A stretch of DNA of 64,000 bases from Bog-756 sp963837805. Its GTDB lineage: Bacteria > Actinomycetota > Acidimicrobiia > Acidimicrobiales > RAAP-2. The notes below the pieces were generated by a model. That model had not been told where the DNA came from and ran no database searches. It saw nothing but the letters and a program-made list of their open reading frames with translations. Made by a program: the position numbers and the translations under genes. This document shows, piece by piece, positions 7,570 through 15,651 of the stretch; within the stretch, counting starts at the first letter, position 1; the number at the start of each line of letters is the position of its first letter. The stretch is from assembly GCA_963837805.1 (NCBI GenBank), contig CAWIOU010000020.1, positions 248,001 to 312,000 of the forward strand, in the 5' to 3' direction.

Positions 7570-9057
7570 TCATGACCCGCGCACCACCTCTGAGGGATCC
7601 TTGTCCGGCCGGAGCCCGCGCCACGTCGGATGACGGAGACGGCTCTCTCTGGTCCATTCACCGAACTTGACCTCGCCGACCACGGACGGCGTCACCCACC
7701 GAGCCCCCGATGACTGTGCCTTGGGAATGGTCGTTCCGAACGGCGACGTCTTCCGTCCCAGAGGCTTGAGGAGTCGCGAGATCTCCCGCAGTGATTCGTC
7801 GCTGAAGCCCGTTCCCACCTTGCCCACGTATTCCAGCCCGTCGGCACCGGGGATGCCCAGCAACAGGGCACCGATCGAATCGGACCGGTGACCCGTGCCC
7901 ACCGTCCAACCGCCCACGACGACCTCCTGGGTCCGGACATGCTTGACCTTGATCCAGTCGGGGGACCGCCGCCCCGGCTGGTACGTACTGGCGCGGCGTT
8001 TGGCGACCACCCCTTCGAGGCCGTGGTCCCTCGACACAGCCAGCACGTCGGCACCCGCCGTGTCGGCGAACGACGGCGGGGTCTGCCAACTCGGTCCCTT
8101 GAGCTGCAGACCTTCGACCAGATCTCGACGTTCGTCATAGGAGAGCCCGATCGTCGAACGCCCGTCGAGATGCATGACGTCGAAGACCAGATAGGTGATG
8201 GGCACCTCCTGGGCCAGCCGTCGGGCCCGTGTCCTGTCGGAGACGCCCATCCTCCTCTGGAGGAGACCGAAGCTCGGTCGTGCCCCGTCGTAGGCCACGA
8301 CCTCGCCATCGAGGATCATCGGCCTCGAGCCGACGAGCTCGGCCAGCGCCGACAGCTCCGGGTAGGTGCCCGTGATGTCCTTGCCACTGCGGGTCATGAG
8401 ATGGATCCGGCCACCTTCGATTCTGGCCACGGCTCGTTCTCCGTCCCACTTGAACTCGTAGGCCCACCCGGCATCGCTCCCGGGAAGCGCCCCCAGCGTG
8501 CACAACATGGGCTCCACCTTGGCCGGGAGGGGTTCCCAACCGGTTGGCGGGGGGTCCATCCGATGGATCATCCACCGGTCGTCACCCGTTCGGAACAGGA
8601 CATAGTGCCCCTGGGCCTGCCCGCCTCCGTGGAGACGGACGTCGATCTCCCTGTCGGTCCACTTCTGGCAGTCGTAGTACCCCGAATCCCAGATGACCAC
8701 CTGACCGCCGCCGTACTCGGCCTGCGGGATGGCTCCCTCGAAGGAGCCGTACTCGAGCGGATGGTCCTCGGTCGGGACAGCCAGATGATTGTGAGCCGGA
8801 TCGAGCGGAAGACCCTTGGGAAGGGCCCAGGAGACCAGCACCCCATCGTGCTCCAGGCGGAAATCCCAATGGAGCGAGCTGGCATGGTGTTCTTGGATGA
8901 CGAACGACGGGCCCTCGGCCTTCGCCCCCTTCGGACGCGAGCGTTTCGTGCCGCGTTTGGCGGGGGCCTCGTCCCCGGTGGGAAACGGCTCGGGCGTCCG
9001 CCCCGGGCGCCGCTTCGAACGGTAGGAATTCAGATCTGGCTGACCGGACGGCACCAT
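7570..9057 (-). CDS. ligD: ATP-dependent DNA ligase, LigD-type (phosphoesterase + ligase, no polymerase)
   Basis: A 495-residue LigD-family DNA ligase of non-homologous end joining. Residues 50-165 form the 3'-phosphoesterase domain (HHASSLHWDFRLEHDG, LPKGLP, EGAIPQAEYGGG). Residues 180-370 form the nucleotidyltransferase domain with the adenylation motif KWDG (Lys203), then ILDGEVV and LEGVVAKR. The rest is the OB domain with WIKVKH and WVTPSVVGEVKFGEWT. The primase-polymerase domain found in full-length mycobacterial LigD is absent, so a separate polymerase would be needed. Ku is not in this window. The N-terminal 45 residues are a basic, low-complexity lead. A Nudix gene follows 17 nt downstream. 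Confidence 0.95.
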   Translation of the reverse strand: MVPSGQPDLNSYRSKRRPGRTPEPFPTGDEAPAKRGTKRSRPKGAKAEGPSFVIQEHHASSLHWDFRLEHDGVLVSWALPKGLPLDPAHNHLAVPTEDHPLEYGSFEGAIPQAEYGGGQVVIWDSGYYDCQKWTDREIDVRLHGGGQAQGHYVLFRTGDDRWMIHRMDPPPTGWEPLPAKVEPMLCTLGALPGSDAGWAYEFKWDGERAVARIEGGRIHLMTRSGKDITGTYPELSALAELVGSRPMILDGEVVAYDGARPSFGLLQRRMGVSDRTRARRLAQEVPITYLVFDVMHLDGRSTIGLSYDERRDLVEGLQLKGPSWQTPPSFADTAGADVLAVSRDHGLEGVVAKRRASTYQPGRRSPDWIKVKHVRTQEVVVGGWTVGTGHRSDSIGALLLGIPGADGLEYVGKVGTGFSDESLREISRLLKPLGRKTSPFGTTIPKAQSSGARWVTPSVVGEVKFGEWTRESRLRHPTWRGLRPDKDPSEVVRGS

Positions 9058-9251
9058 GCAGTTCTCCTCCCCCGGCAGCGGTCCCGTCGCCGGAACGAGA
9101 GACGAAGGGCCGATAGTCCGGCTCGGCTCACGATACTTTCTTCGACGTCATCGGGGTGCGGCGATCCCGGAGCACCGGAGTCCCCGGGGCATCGATCTCG
9201 GCACCTCCGGTGACGGCGATGGGGGCGAAACCTGTCCTACGCTCCCCCGTC

Positions 9252-10007
9252 ATGGATCTCGGCAAAAGGACGCTGCTCAAGGTTCCAGAGATCACCGCGA
9301 TCTTCTGGCTCATCAAACTGCTGAGCACGGCCATGGGAGAATCGACGTCCGACTATCTGGTGAAGAGGATGAATCCGGTGGTGGCGGTGGGGATCGGCGG
9401 GATCTTCCTGATCGTTGTGCTGATCATCCAGTTCCGGGCTCAGGCCTATGTGCCGTGGATCTACTGGTTGGCGGTGGTGATGGTCGCTGTGACCGGGACG
9501 ATGGCCGCGGACGTGCTCCATATCCAGTTCCACGTGCCGTACGCCGCTTCGACACCGTTCTTCGCCGTCGTACTGGCCGCGGTGTTCGTGGGCTGGTACC
9601 GCACCGAGGGGACACTCTCGATTCACAGCATCTACACCCCCCGTCGCGAGGCCTTCTACTGGGCCACCGTCATGGCCACGTTCGCCATGGGGACCGCACT
9701 CGGGGACCTGACGGCGACAACCTTTCACTTGGGGTACCTGGTCTCGGCCGTGCTGTTTGCCGGATTGATGGTCATTCCCGCGGTTGGGTACTGGATCTTC
9801 GGGATGAACGAGATCCTTGCCTTCTGGTTCGCCTATGTGCTCACCCGACCTCTGGGTGCATCCATCGCCGACTGGCTCGGCAAGCCCCATGCTGTCGGAG
9901 GTCTGGCCCTCGGTGACGGTCCGGTCAGCGTCAGTTTCGCCATCCTGATCATCGCCTGCGTCGGCTATCTCACCGTGCGCCCGAGGGAAGCAGCCGGCAC
10001 CGGCTGA
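9252..10007 (+). CDS. Polytopic membrane protein, COG4705-like
   Basis: A 251-residue integral membrane protein with about seven or eight helices. The N-terminal segment KVPEITAIFWLIKLLSTAMGESTSDYLV and the internal MGTALGDLTATTFHLGYLVSAVLF are the two halves of an internal repeat (glycine plus acidic residue, then a helix) typical of the uncharacterised COG4705 family of membrane-anchored proteins. No function is known; manganese- or stress-related roles have been suggested only by annotation. The ATG at 9252 begins right before the conserved KVPEI segment, so an upstream in-frame start at 9156 is unlikely. Confidence 0.85.
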   Translation: MDLGKRTLLKVPEITAIFWLIKLLSTAMGESTSDYLVKRMNPVVAVGIGGIFLIVVLIIQFRAQAYVPWIYWLAVVMVAVTGTMAADVLHIQFHVPYAASTPFFAVVLAAVFVGWYRTEGTLSIHSIYTPRREAFYWATVMATFAMGTALGDLTATTFHLGYLVSAVLFAGLMVIPAVGYWIFGMNEILAFWFAYVLTRPLGASIADWLGKPHAVGGLALGDGPVSVSFAILIIACVGYLTVRPREAAGTG

Positions 10008-10064
10008 CTGCGCCGGGACCGCTACCATGGGCGCGGTCATGAACGAGGCGCGACAGCACGTCAG

Positions 10065-10883
10065 GTGCGGCCGGTGATCCACGTCGCCACCGTCCATTTC
10101 CGCTCGAGCAAATGGATCGACGTCCAACTCGATTACCTGCGTCGCCATATCCATGAGCCCTACCGGGTGGTCGCCAACCTCGAAGCCGTTCCTGGGGACC
10201 ACACAGGCAAGTTCGCTCAGGTGGTGCCGGCCAGAGGCGGCCATCCCGGGAAGCTCAACCTGCTGGCCTCGACGATCGTGGCCGACGCGCAGCCCGACGA
10301 CCTGATCATGTTCCTCGACGGCGACGCATTCCCGGTCACGGATCCGATGCCCGCGGCCCATGCCGCGCTGGAGCAGACCGTGTTGTTCGCCGTGCGTCGC
10401 CAGGAGAACGACGGCGACCGGCAGCCCCATCCCTGCTTCTGTGTCATCCGGGTGCGCGACTGGGACCGGCTGCGCGGGGACTGGTCCGCCGGCTTCTGCT
10501 GGATCAACGACCGGGGAGAGACGATCAGCGACGTCGGCGGGAATCTTCTCGGCATCCTGGAGCGAGCCGATGAGCCATGGACCCCGATCCTGCGATCGAA
10601 CCGTGTCAATCTCCATCCGTTGTGGTTCGCCCTCTACGGAGGAACCGTGTACCACCATGGCGCAGGCTTTCGCGATCCCATGGCCCGCAGCATCGTGGCC
10701 GGGCGTCCGGGCCGTGTCGACGGCAACCAGCGGTATCGCGTCCTCCAGAGCGGGCTCCGTCACCTCGACGGGGCCCGGAGCAAGGTGTGGGGCTACCGCC
10801 AGATGACCGCCAACCGCCGTCTGGGCGACGAGATCTTCGAACGCATCGTCCGGGACCCCAAGTTCTACCTCGAGTTCGAGTAA
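10065..10883 (+). CDS. Putative glycosyltransferase-like protein
   Basis: A 272-residue soluble protein beginning MRPVIHVATVHFRSSKWIDVQLDYLRRHI. The stretch DDLIMFLDGDAFPV has the layout of the DxD metal-binding motif of GT-A glycosyltransferases: strand, DGD, then a turn. HPLWFALYGGTVYHHGAGFR further on could carry acceptor or catalytic contacts. Both features agree with a nucleotide-sugar-dependent transferase, but sugar and acceptor are unknown. The start is a GTG at 10065; no in-frame ATG lies upstream. It stands alone between the COG4705 gene and a 250-nt gap. Confidence 0.7.
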   Translation: MRPVIHVATVHFRSSKWIDVQLDYLRRHIHEPYRVVANLEAVPGDHTGKFAQVVPARGGHPGKLNLLASTIVADAQPDDLIMFLDGDAFPVTDPMPAAHAALEQTVLFAVRRQENDGDRQPHPCFCVIRVRDWDRLRGDWSAGFCWINDRGETISDVGGNLLGILERADEPWTPILRSNRVNLHPLWFALYGGTVYHHGAGFRDPMARSIVAGRPGRVDGNQRYRVLQSGLRHLDGARSKVWGYRQMTANRRLGDEIFERIVRDPKFYLEFE

Positions 10884-11137
10884 CCCCGAATCTCCGGTTG
10901 CCGAAGTGGCCACGACACCAACCCAAGTGGCCGAGATCAGGAGCCGGCGACGTGCGTGATCACGACTGCCGAGCTCGACCCTCGTCGCCGGTAGCCGACA
11001 GTGTTGAGACGGGTACCGCTCGCTCACAACCGGGCATTCATCGGCACCTGCTTGCGTTGAGGCACCGGCAGCAGGCACAACTGGGCAAGGATGGAGCTCG
11101 GGCGCCGGTCGGCGTCGCACCATAGGAGGTCCGAATC

Positions 11138-11620
11138 ATGGACATCATCCGCAACAGCGACGGCACGCTCGTCGTTCCCCTTCCACCCGAACGGGTGCAC
11201 CCCACCACCGACGCGACGGAGCGCGGGCCGGGTGATGCCGGGGACGAATCCGCAGAGACCGCCGGGCCCACCACCCGGCTGCTCCATCCGGGAGAAGGCG
11301 GTTACGACGAGGCGCTGGCCGAGTGGGACCTCGAGCAGAATCCCGATCGAGCCCCGGTGGTGTCCACGGCGAACGGCCGACAGGAAGCCATGGCCCTCGT
11401 CCACACCGTGGCCAGCTCGGCTGACCACGCCGTCGCACCGGCGGTCGAGGCGCTCGACGATCCCCTGGCCAGTGGCGAGGCGCTCCGCCACGTCCTGGTC
11501 GGCGGTGTCCACTCGGTGGAGGCCTTCGCGGCCGAGATCGCCGAGGCCGAGGGCGGCGAGCCGCTGTCGGCCCACGAGACGACCAAGATCATCGGCGAGG
11601 TGCTCACCGAGCTCGACTGA
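11138..11620 (+). CDS. Acidic protein of unknown function
   Basis: A 160-residue protein not recognised as a member of a known family. The N-terminus MDIIRNSDGTLVVPLPPERV is followed by an acidic, low-complexity part (about 25-60) and a predicted helical C-terminal half (EAMALVHTVASSADHAVAPAVEALDDPLASGEALRHVLVGGVHSVEAFAAEIAEAEGGE). There is no membrane segment or metal motif. It has a very good ribosome-binding site, AGGAGG 7 nt before the ATG, which supports that it is translated. The neighbouring genes give no functional clue. Confidence 0.7.
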   Translation: MDIIRNSDGTLVVPLPPERVHPTTDATERGPGDAGDESAETAGPTTRLLHPGEGGYDEALAEWDLEQNPDRAPVVSTANGRQEAMALVHTVASSADHAVAPAVEALDDPLASGEALRHVLVGGVHSVEAFAAEIAEAEGGEPLSAHETTKIIGEVLTELD

Positions 11621-11696
11621 CGCCCGGGCCGCCCGGGCCCCTGGTCGGCAGCAATGTTGTGGATTGGCTTCGAACGGCCGAAGCCATACGATTTTG

Positions 11697-12161
11697 ATGA
11701 TGGCGGAGATCGACGGAGACAGTTCTGAGGTCGTTTTTGCCCTCCGGTGGGCGCTCCGGGTGGCCGCGTTCATCGCTGTCATCTATGCCGTGGCCACGCT
11801 CTCGGCTCACCCGTCGGTCGCCTACGGACAACACGGCAGCCAGGCCGCCGAGTGCCCGACGGTGGTGAGCGCCCTCCGGGGGATCGGACCTCCCCACACC
11901 AAGACCGGCACCGCGGTGCCCCAGGCGAAAGGCGAGTGCGCCCGGGTGGTCAGCTCGGATCTCAGGTTGTCCGGGGTCCTCCTCGGCATTGCCGTCGTGC
12001 TGGGCGCCATCTCGTTCATCCCATGGAAGGACCGGAAGCAACCGGCACCCGGTTGGGTCGAGTTCGATGGCAGGTGGTACCCGCCGCACTTCGAGGGGAA
12101 GCTGCCCACTCAACCCTCGCTTTCGGGCGATCCGGGTCGGCCGAACCTCCCCCGTCGCTGA
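11697..12161 (+). CDS. Membrane protein with signal-anchor and PGW...WYPP motif
   Basis: A 154-residue protein starting at ATGATG (11697 or 11700). It has an N-terminal helix (about residues 18-37, LRVAAFIAVIYAVATLSA), an extracytoplasmic part with two cysteines (AAECPTVVSALRG and GECARVVSS) likely to form a disulfide, a second helix (LLGIAVVLGAISFIPW), and a cytosolic tail with PGWVEFDGRWYPPHFEGK. That tail echoes the PGWYPDP...RWWDG motif of DUF2510, also seen at 47685. The function is unknown. Confidence 0.65.
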   Translation: MMAEIDGDSSEVVFALRWALRVAAFIAVIYAVATLSAHPSVAYGQHGSQAAECPTVVSALRGIGPPHTKTGTAVPQAKGECARVVSSDLRLSGVLLGIAVVLGAISFIPWKDRKQPAPGWVEFDGRWYPPHFEGKLPTQPSLSGDPGRPNLPRR

Positions 12162-12224
12162 ACGCCCCCGAGAGGCACCCGATCCGGCTGGCCCGGCCGG
12201 GGGCGGCGTGGTACAAGAGCGGGC

Positions 12225-12839
12225 ATGGCCAACGACGATCCGAGCGACCGGCGGGTGCACCACGAGTTCGACTCCTCGTACCTCGAGGGCACCCCTCCGT
12301 GGGACATCGGACGACCTCAACCAGCGTTCGTCCACCTCGCAGAAGGCGGGGAAATCCGGGGTCGCGTCCTCGACGTCGGTTGCGGTACCGGCGAGCACGC
12401 CCTCATGGCTGCCGCCATGGGGCTGGAGTCGACCGGGGTCGACACGGCCCCGACCGCCATCGAGCGAGCCAAGGAGAAGGCGGCGCAACGTTCGCTCAGT
12501 GTCCGTTTCGAGGTCTGGGACGCCCTCGACCTTCCGGCGCTCGGGGAGCAATTCGACACCGTGCTCGACTGCGGGCTCTTCCACACCTTGAGCGACGACC
12601 AGCGCGGGGAGCTGGTCACCGGCGTCCGTGCCGTGCTGGCACCGGACGGGCGGCTCTTCATCCTGTGCTTCAGCGAGAAGCAACCGGGCGACTGGGGCCC
12701 GAGACGGATACGCGCCGACGAGCTTCGTGCCTGCTTCTCCGACGGCTGGCGGACGGACTCCATCGAAGACGCGACCCTCGACATCACCCTGGATCCCGCC
12801 GGGGCCAGGGCCTGGCTCGCCTCATTCACCAGAATGTGA
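12225..12839 (+). CDS. SAM-dependent class I methyltransferase
   Basis: A 204-residue class I methyltransferase. The SAM-binding glycine loop VLDVGCGTGEHALMAA lies at about residues 47-62, followed by the acidic strand GVDTAPTAIERAKEKA, then VWDALDLPALGEQFDTVLDCGLFHTL and a post-motif strand GRLFILCFSE. The N-terminal YLEGTPPWDIGRPQPAFV is typical of small-molecule methyltransferases of the thiopurine/tellurite-resistance-like group. The substrate is unknown. ATG at 12225, with a GAGCGGGC stretch upstream rather than a strong SD. A hairpin beginning 80 nt downstream could terminate it. Confidence 0.88.
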   Translation: MANDDPSDRRVHHEFDSSYLEGTPPWDIGRPQPAFVHLAEGGEIRGRVLDVGCGTGEHALMAAAMGLESTGVDTAPTAIERAKEKAAQRSLSVRFEVWDALDLPALGEQFDTVLDCGLFHTLSDDQRGELVTGVRAVLAPDGRLFILCFSEKQPGDWGPRRIRADELRACFSDGWRTDSIEDATLDITLDPAGARAWLASFTRM

Positions 12840-13159
12840 GTTGCGGCACGGAGTGTGAATGGCTTCGGGACGGCCGATGGATGTGGGTTGGAACCCGAGA
12901 ACGCTGATCCCAACACGGGTCGCGCCGATCCGACATAGGGATCGGATCGGCGCAACGCACGTCGGGTTGGAGAGATTTGGGCGGCTGGGAAAGCCCTCTC
13001 GACAGACCTGACTGGGCCGACACTAACGAGCGACTTGATCCGATTCCAGCAATGCGTGCGAGCGCGGGTCGCAATCGCAGCCGCAGCCGCTGGGACAGAC
13101 CGAACGACACTGCAGGAACCAGCGTGCTTGCCGTCGTACCCAAGCGCGGTCCGGCAGGT
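12840..13159. other. Intergenic region without a recognised gene
   Basis: About 320 nt between the methyltransferase and the convergent SnoaL-like gene. It holds one perfect 12-bp inverted repeat (listed separately). Open frames in it are short and have arginine/alanine-rich shadow composition. Confidence 0.5.
12922..12953. terminator. Perfect 12-bp stem, 8-nt loop hairpin
   Basis: GCGCCGATCCGA at 12922-12933 is perfectly repeated in inverse at 12942-12953, with an 8-nt loop. It lies 80 nt after the methyltransferase stop and between convergent genes, as expected for a bidirectional terminator. There is no T-tract on either side, so it may be a processing or stability element instead. Confidence 0.45.
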
Positions 13160-13582
13160 TCAGGCCGGACCGGAGGTTTCGACCCGGATGGTCGCTTCGC
13201 TCCAGAACGCACGCAACCGGCGGATCAGCCCGTCGTCGGTGAAGACCGCCTGATCGATGATCTCGACCAGTCGCTTCAATTCGCCGTGGGGAATGCAGAG
13301 CTCAAAGGCCCACGCCGCCTCGAGGCCGCACACCAGGGGTCCCTGGACCATACGAACCGTGCGTTCGACGTCGGGCCGGTCCCGGGGGTGAATCTCGTCC
13401 CAAAAGGCGAGGAGACCAGCATGCCCAATTCGGGGCGGCGAACCGGCCGGATCCTCGAGCTCGGCGTCATCGGTGAACAGAGCCAGCCAGCCATCTCTGT
13501 CACCGGAATTGAAGGTCGTCTGATAGCGCTCGATCGTGGTCCGGACGAGACCGTCGGCCGAAGAAGCCGGCGACCTGATCAT
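13160..13582 (-). CDS. SnoaL-like (NTF2-fold) protein 1
   Basis: A 140-residue NTF2-fold protein of the SnoaL/ketosteroid-isomerase-like superfamily: TTIERYQTTFNSGDRDGWLALFTDDAELEDP near the N-terminus, GHAGLLAFWDEI, and a C-terminal beta-sheet ending VFTDDGLIRRLRAFWSE. The Asp-rich pocket is similar to that of cyclases and isomerases acting on small hydrophobic substrates, but substrate and reaction are not predictable. Its ATG overlaps the stop of the gene upstream (13579) by 4 nt, so the two are a translationally coupled operon and may form a heterodimer. Confidence 0.82.
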   Translation of the reverse strand: MIRSPASSADGLVRTTIERYQTTFNSGDRDGWLALFTDDAELEDPAGSPPRIGHAGLLAFWDEIHPRDRPDVERTVRMVQGPLVCGLEAAWAFELCIPHGELKRLVEIIDQAVFTDDGLIRRLRAFWSEATIRVETSGPA

Positions 13583-14076
13583 CCGTGATCGGCACGCGGG
13601 GGTGGAGTCGCGTCGCGGTTCGGTGGATCGGGCGGAGCGTTCATCCGCCCCGTGGGCTTCCATCCGCTCTCGGCGATGACCTCCAGGACCTGCTGCATGT
13701 TGAAGACGTCGTACTCGTAGTCGAACTTGCCGTCTCCCGCATAGCGGAGGATGGAGATGCCGGCGACGCGGTACAGCGACCCATCTGCTCGCTTTCCGGG
13801 CAGTTGGTTCCACCACATGCTGACGACCCGGTCCCCGTCGGCCACCGTCCATTCTTCGGGAAATCGCCAGTCGTCCAGCCCCGTCATGCTCTCCACCATG
13901 AACTGCTTGATCGCCGGCTGACCCTCGAACCGACCCCAGGCCGAATCGATGTACACGGCCTTGTCGGTGAAGTAGGCGGCCAGGGCCGACCAGGGCAACT
14001 CGCCTCCCTCGATACGACCACGCACGGCCACCATCTGGCGATACGTGGCCAGCGCTTCCTCGGTCCTGTCGGGCAC
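13579..14076 (-). CDS. SnoaL-like (NTF2-fold) protein 2
   Basis: A 165-residue protein of the same fold: TEEALATYRQMVAVRGRIEGGELPWSALAAYFTDKAVYIDSAWG, then EGQPAIKQFMVESMTGLDDWRFPEEWTVADGDRVVSMWW and a C-terminal strand KFDYEYDVFNMQQV. The last 20 residues are Pro/Asp/Arg-rich and may be disordered. It is the first gene of the pair. The family includes aldol-condensing cyclases and steroid isomerases as well as non-enzymatic binding proteins, so function is open. Confidence 0.82.
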   Translation of the reverse strand: MPDRTEEALATYRQMVAVRGRIEGGELPWSALAAYFTDKAVYIDSAWGRFEGQPAIKQFMVESMTGLDDWRFPEEWTVADGDRVVSMWWNQLPGKRADGSLYRVAGISILRYAGDGKFDYEYDVFNMQQVLEVIAESGWKPTGRMNAPPDPPNRDATPPPRADHG

Positions 14077-14152
14077 GGGATGAGGCTAGCTTCCCCGGCC
14101 GGAGTTCGAGAATGCCGACGGAGGCAGGTTGACCGGCTGTCCGGAAAACCCG

Positions 14153-14172
14153 TAGTATACGTCGTATGGTAC
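14153..14172. promoter_or_regulatory. Putative PadR operator, site 1
   Basis: TAGTATACGTCGTATGGTAC, 23 nt before the padR start. The core ATAC-GTC-GTAT is a short inverted repeat, and 14 of 20 positions match a second site upstream of the second ABC ATPase gene (15578). This suggests that PadR represses its own operon and the downstream one. Inferred from position and similarity only. Confidence 0.5.
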
Positions 14173-14194
14173 GAGCGTTAGCCCCGGTGGCGAG

Positions 14195-14770
14195 ATGAGC
14201 GTTCAGCATGCACTCCTCGCGCTGTTAGCAGAAGGACCGAAGTACGGCCTTCAACTCCGCCAGGAATTCGAAGAGAGCACCGGCGAGATCTGGCCGCTCA
14301 ACGTGGGTCAGGTCTACACGACCCTTCAGCGTCTCGAGCGCGACGGCCTTGTCGAGTCCGACGACAACGAGGAGCCCGGCCCGCGAAAGGTCTTTCGTCT
14401 CACCGAAAGCGGTGACAAGGAGCTCTCGGACTGGCTCAATACCCCACCGGACATGACGTCCCCGCCTCGTGACGAGCTCGTGATCAAGGTGCTCTCGGCG
14501 TTGAGGGTGCCCGGTGTGAGCGTGCACGACGTGATCCAGCTCCACCGCCGGTACATCGTCGAACTGATGCAGCAGTGGACGCGCCTCAAGGAGGACGAGG
14601 CGGATTTCGATCTGTCGTTTGCGCTCGTCGTCGACGCCGAGCTGTTCCGGCTCGACTCACTGATCCGCTGGCTCGACACCGCCGATGGGCGTTTGCGGCG
14701 CGCCGAGGTTGAACCCTCCGTCCTTCGCAAAGGGCCGCTCATCCGCCGGCGGCTCGTCGGTCGCAAATGA
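14195..14770 (+). CDS. PadR-family transcriptional regulator
   Basis: A 191-residue PadR-type repressor. The winged helix-turn-helix is at about residues 2-80: VQHALLALLAEGPKYGLQLRQEFEESTGEIWPLNVGQVYTTLQRLERDGLVES, then KVFRLTESGDKELSDWL. The C-terminal helices (about 95-170) form the dimerisation domain. PadR proteins commonly repress a linked efflux ABC transporter and are released by ligand. Its stop overlaps the start of an ABC ATPase gene by 4 nt, so repressor and ATPase are co-expressed. Two similar TATAC-N3-GTAT sites precede padR and the next transcription unit. Confidence 0.93.
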   Translation: MSVQHALLALLAEGPKYGLQLRQEFEESTGEIWPLNVGQVYTTLQRLERDGLVESDDNEEPGPRKVFRLTESGDKELSDWLNTPPDMTSPPRDELVIKVLSALRVPGVSVHDVIQLHRRYIVELMQQWTRLKEDEADFDLSFALVVDAELFRLDSLIRWLDTADGRLRRAEVEPSVLRKGPLIRRRLVGRK

Positions 14771-15501
14771 GCTATCTCGAGCTGCGCAAGGTCTCCAAAT
14801 CCTACGGAGAGGGCGCGACCGAGGTCCATGCGCTCCGAGACATCGACCTCGCCGTCGAGCGCGGCTCACTTGTCGCCGTCATGGGACCATCCGGTTCGGG
14901 GAAGTCGACGTTGCTGACGATCGCCGGAAGCCTCGAGGAGCCGACGAGCGGCGAGGTACTGGTGGATGGTGTGCCGCTCTCGGCGATGGCGCGCAATGAC
15001 AAAGCTCGCCTGCGCCGTCGCACCATCGGTTACGTGTTCCAGGAGTTCAATCTCCTGGCCGGGCTCACCGCGGCGGAGAACGTCTCCCTGCCACTCGAGT
15101 TGGACGGGCTGTCGGCCAAGAAGGCCAGCCTCACCGGGAGAGCGGCCCTCGAGGAGTTGGGACTCGGGGATCGTGCCACGCACTATCCCGACGAGCTGTC
15201 CGGCGGCGAGCGCCAACGCGTGGCGATCGCCCGAGCCGTGGTGGGCGAGCGCCACCTGCTGCTCGCCGACGAGCCTTCGGGGGCACTCGATTCGATCAAC
15301 GGCGAGTCGGTGATGCGTCTGATTCTGGCGGCGTGCCACCGCGGGGTGGCCGCGGTCGTCGTCACCCACGACGCCCAGCTCGCCTCCTGGGCGGATCGGG
15401 TCGTCTTCCTGCGCGACGGGCGAGTTGTGGATCAGACCATGCCGCCTCCGAGCCCCGAGGCATTGATCGCCGAGCGGCCCGAGCCCAGTCCGCATCGCTG
15501 A
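14767..15501 (+). CDS. ABC transporter ATP-binding protein 1 (MacB/LolD type)
   Basis: A 244-residue ABC ATPase of the LolD/MacB/FtsE-like branch. Walker A is GPSGSGKST, the Q-loop is in VFQEFNLL, the ABC signature is LSGGERQR and Walker B is LLLADEPSGALDS, followed by the H-loop VVTHD. It lacks any membrane domain and must pair with an FtsX-type permease. Its start overlaps padR. No separate permease gene follows; instead a second, highly similar ATPase gene precedes the permease at 16406. This copy may therefore serve the same permease, a permease elsewhere, or be a recent duplicate. Confidence 0.95.
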   Translation: MSYLELRKVSKSYGEGATEVHALRDIDLAVERGSLVAVMGPSGSGKSTLLTIAGSLEEPTSGEVLVDGVPLSAMARNDKARLRRRTIGYVFQEFNLLAGLTAAENVSLPLELDGLSAKKASLTGRAALEELGLGDRATHYPDELSGGERQRVAIARAVVGERHLLLADEPSGALDSINGESVMRLILAACHRGVAAVVVTHDAQLASWADRVVFLRDGRVVDQTMPPPSPEALIAERPEPSPHR

Positions 15502-15577
15502 CCCGTTGGGTCGCCGCCGGTAGGCGATCAGCCAACCGCTGAATCCGGAAGGACCTTGACATCAGTAGGTTCTGGAC

Positions 15578-15597
15578 TAATATACTGCGTATACTCT
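15578..15597. promoter_or_regulatory. Putative PadR operator, site 2
   Basis: TAATATACTGCGTATACTCT, 55 nt before the second ABC ATPase start. It shares the TATAC-N3-GTAT core with site 1 at 14153 and is the more symmetrical of the two. Its TATACT could also serve as a -10 element, which would place the operator over the promoter. Confidence 0.5.
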
Positions 15598-15651
15598 CCG
15601 GTGCACTACTGCACGGTCCTCAGCGACTGTGGGAAGGATGGTGAGAAGGCG

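Noticed and set aside
9237..11123. 628-codon minus-strand open frame
   Set aside because: Antisense of the COG4705 and glycosyltransferase-like genes.
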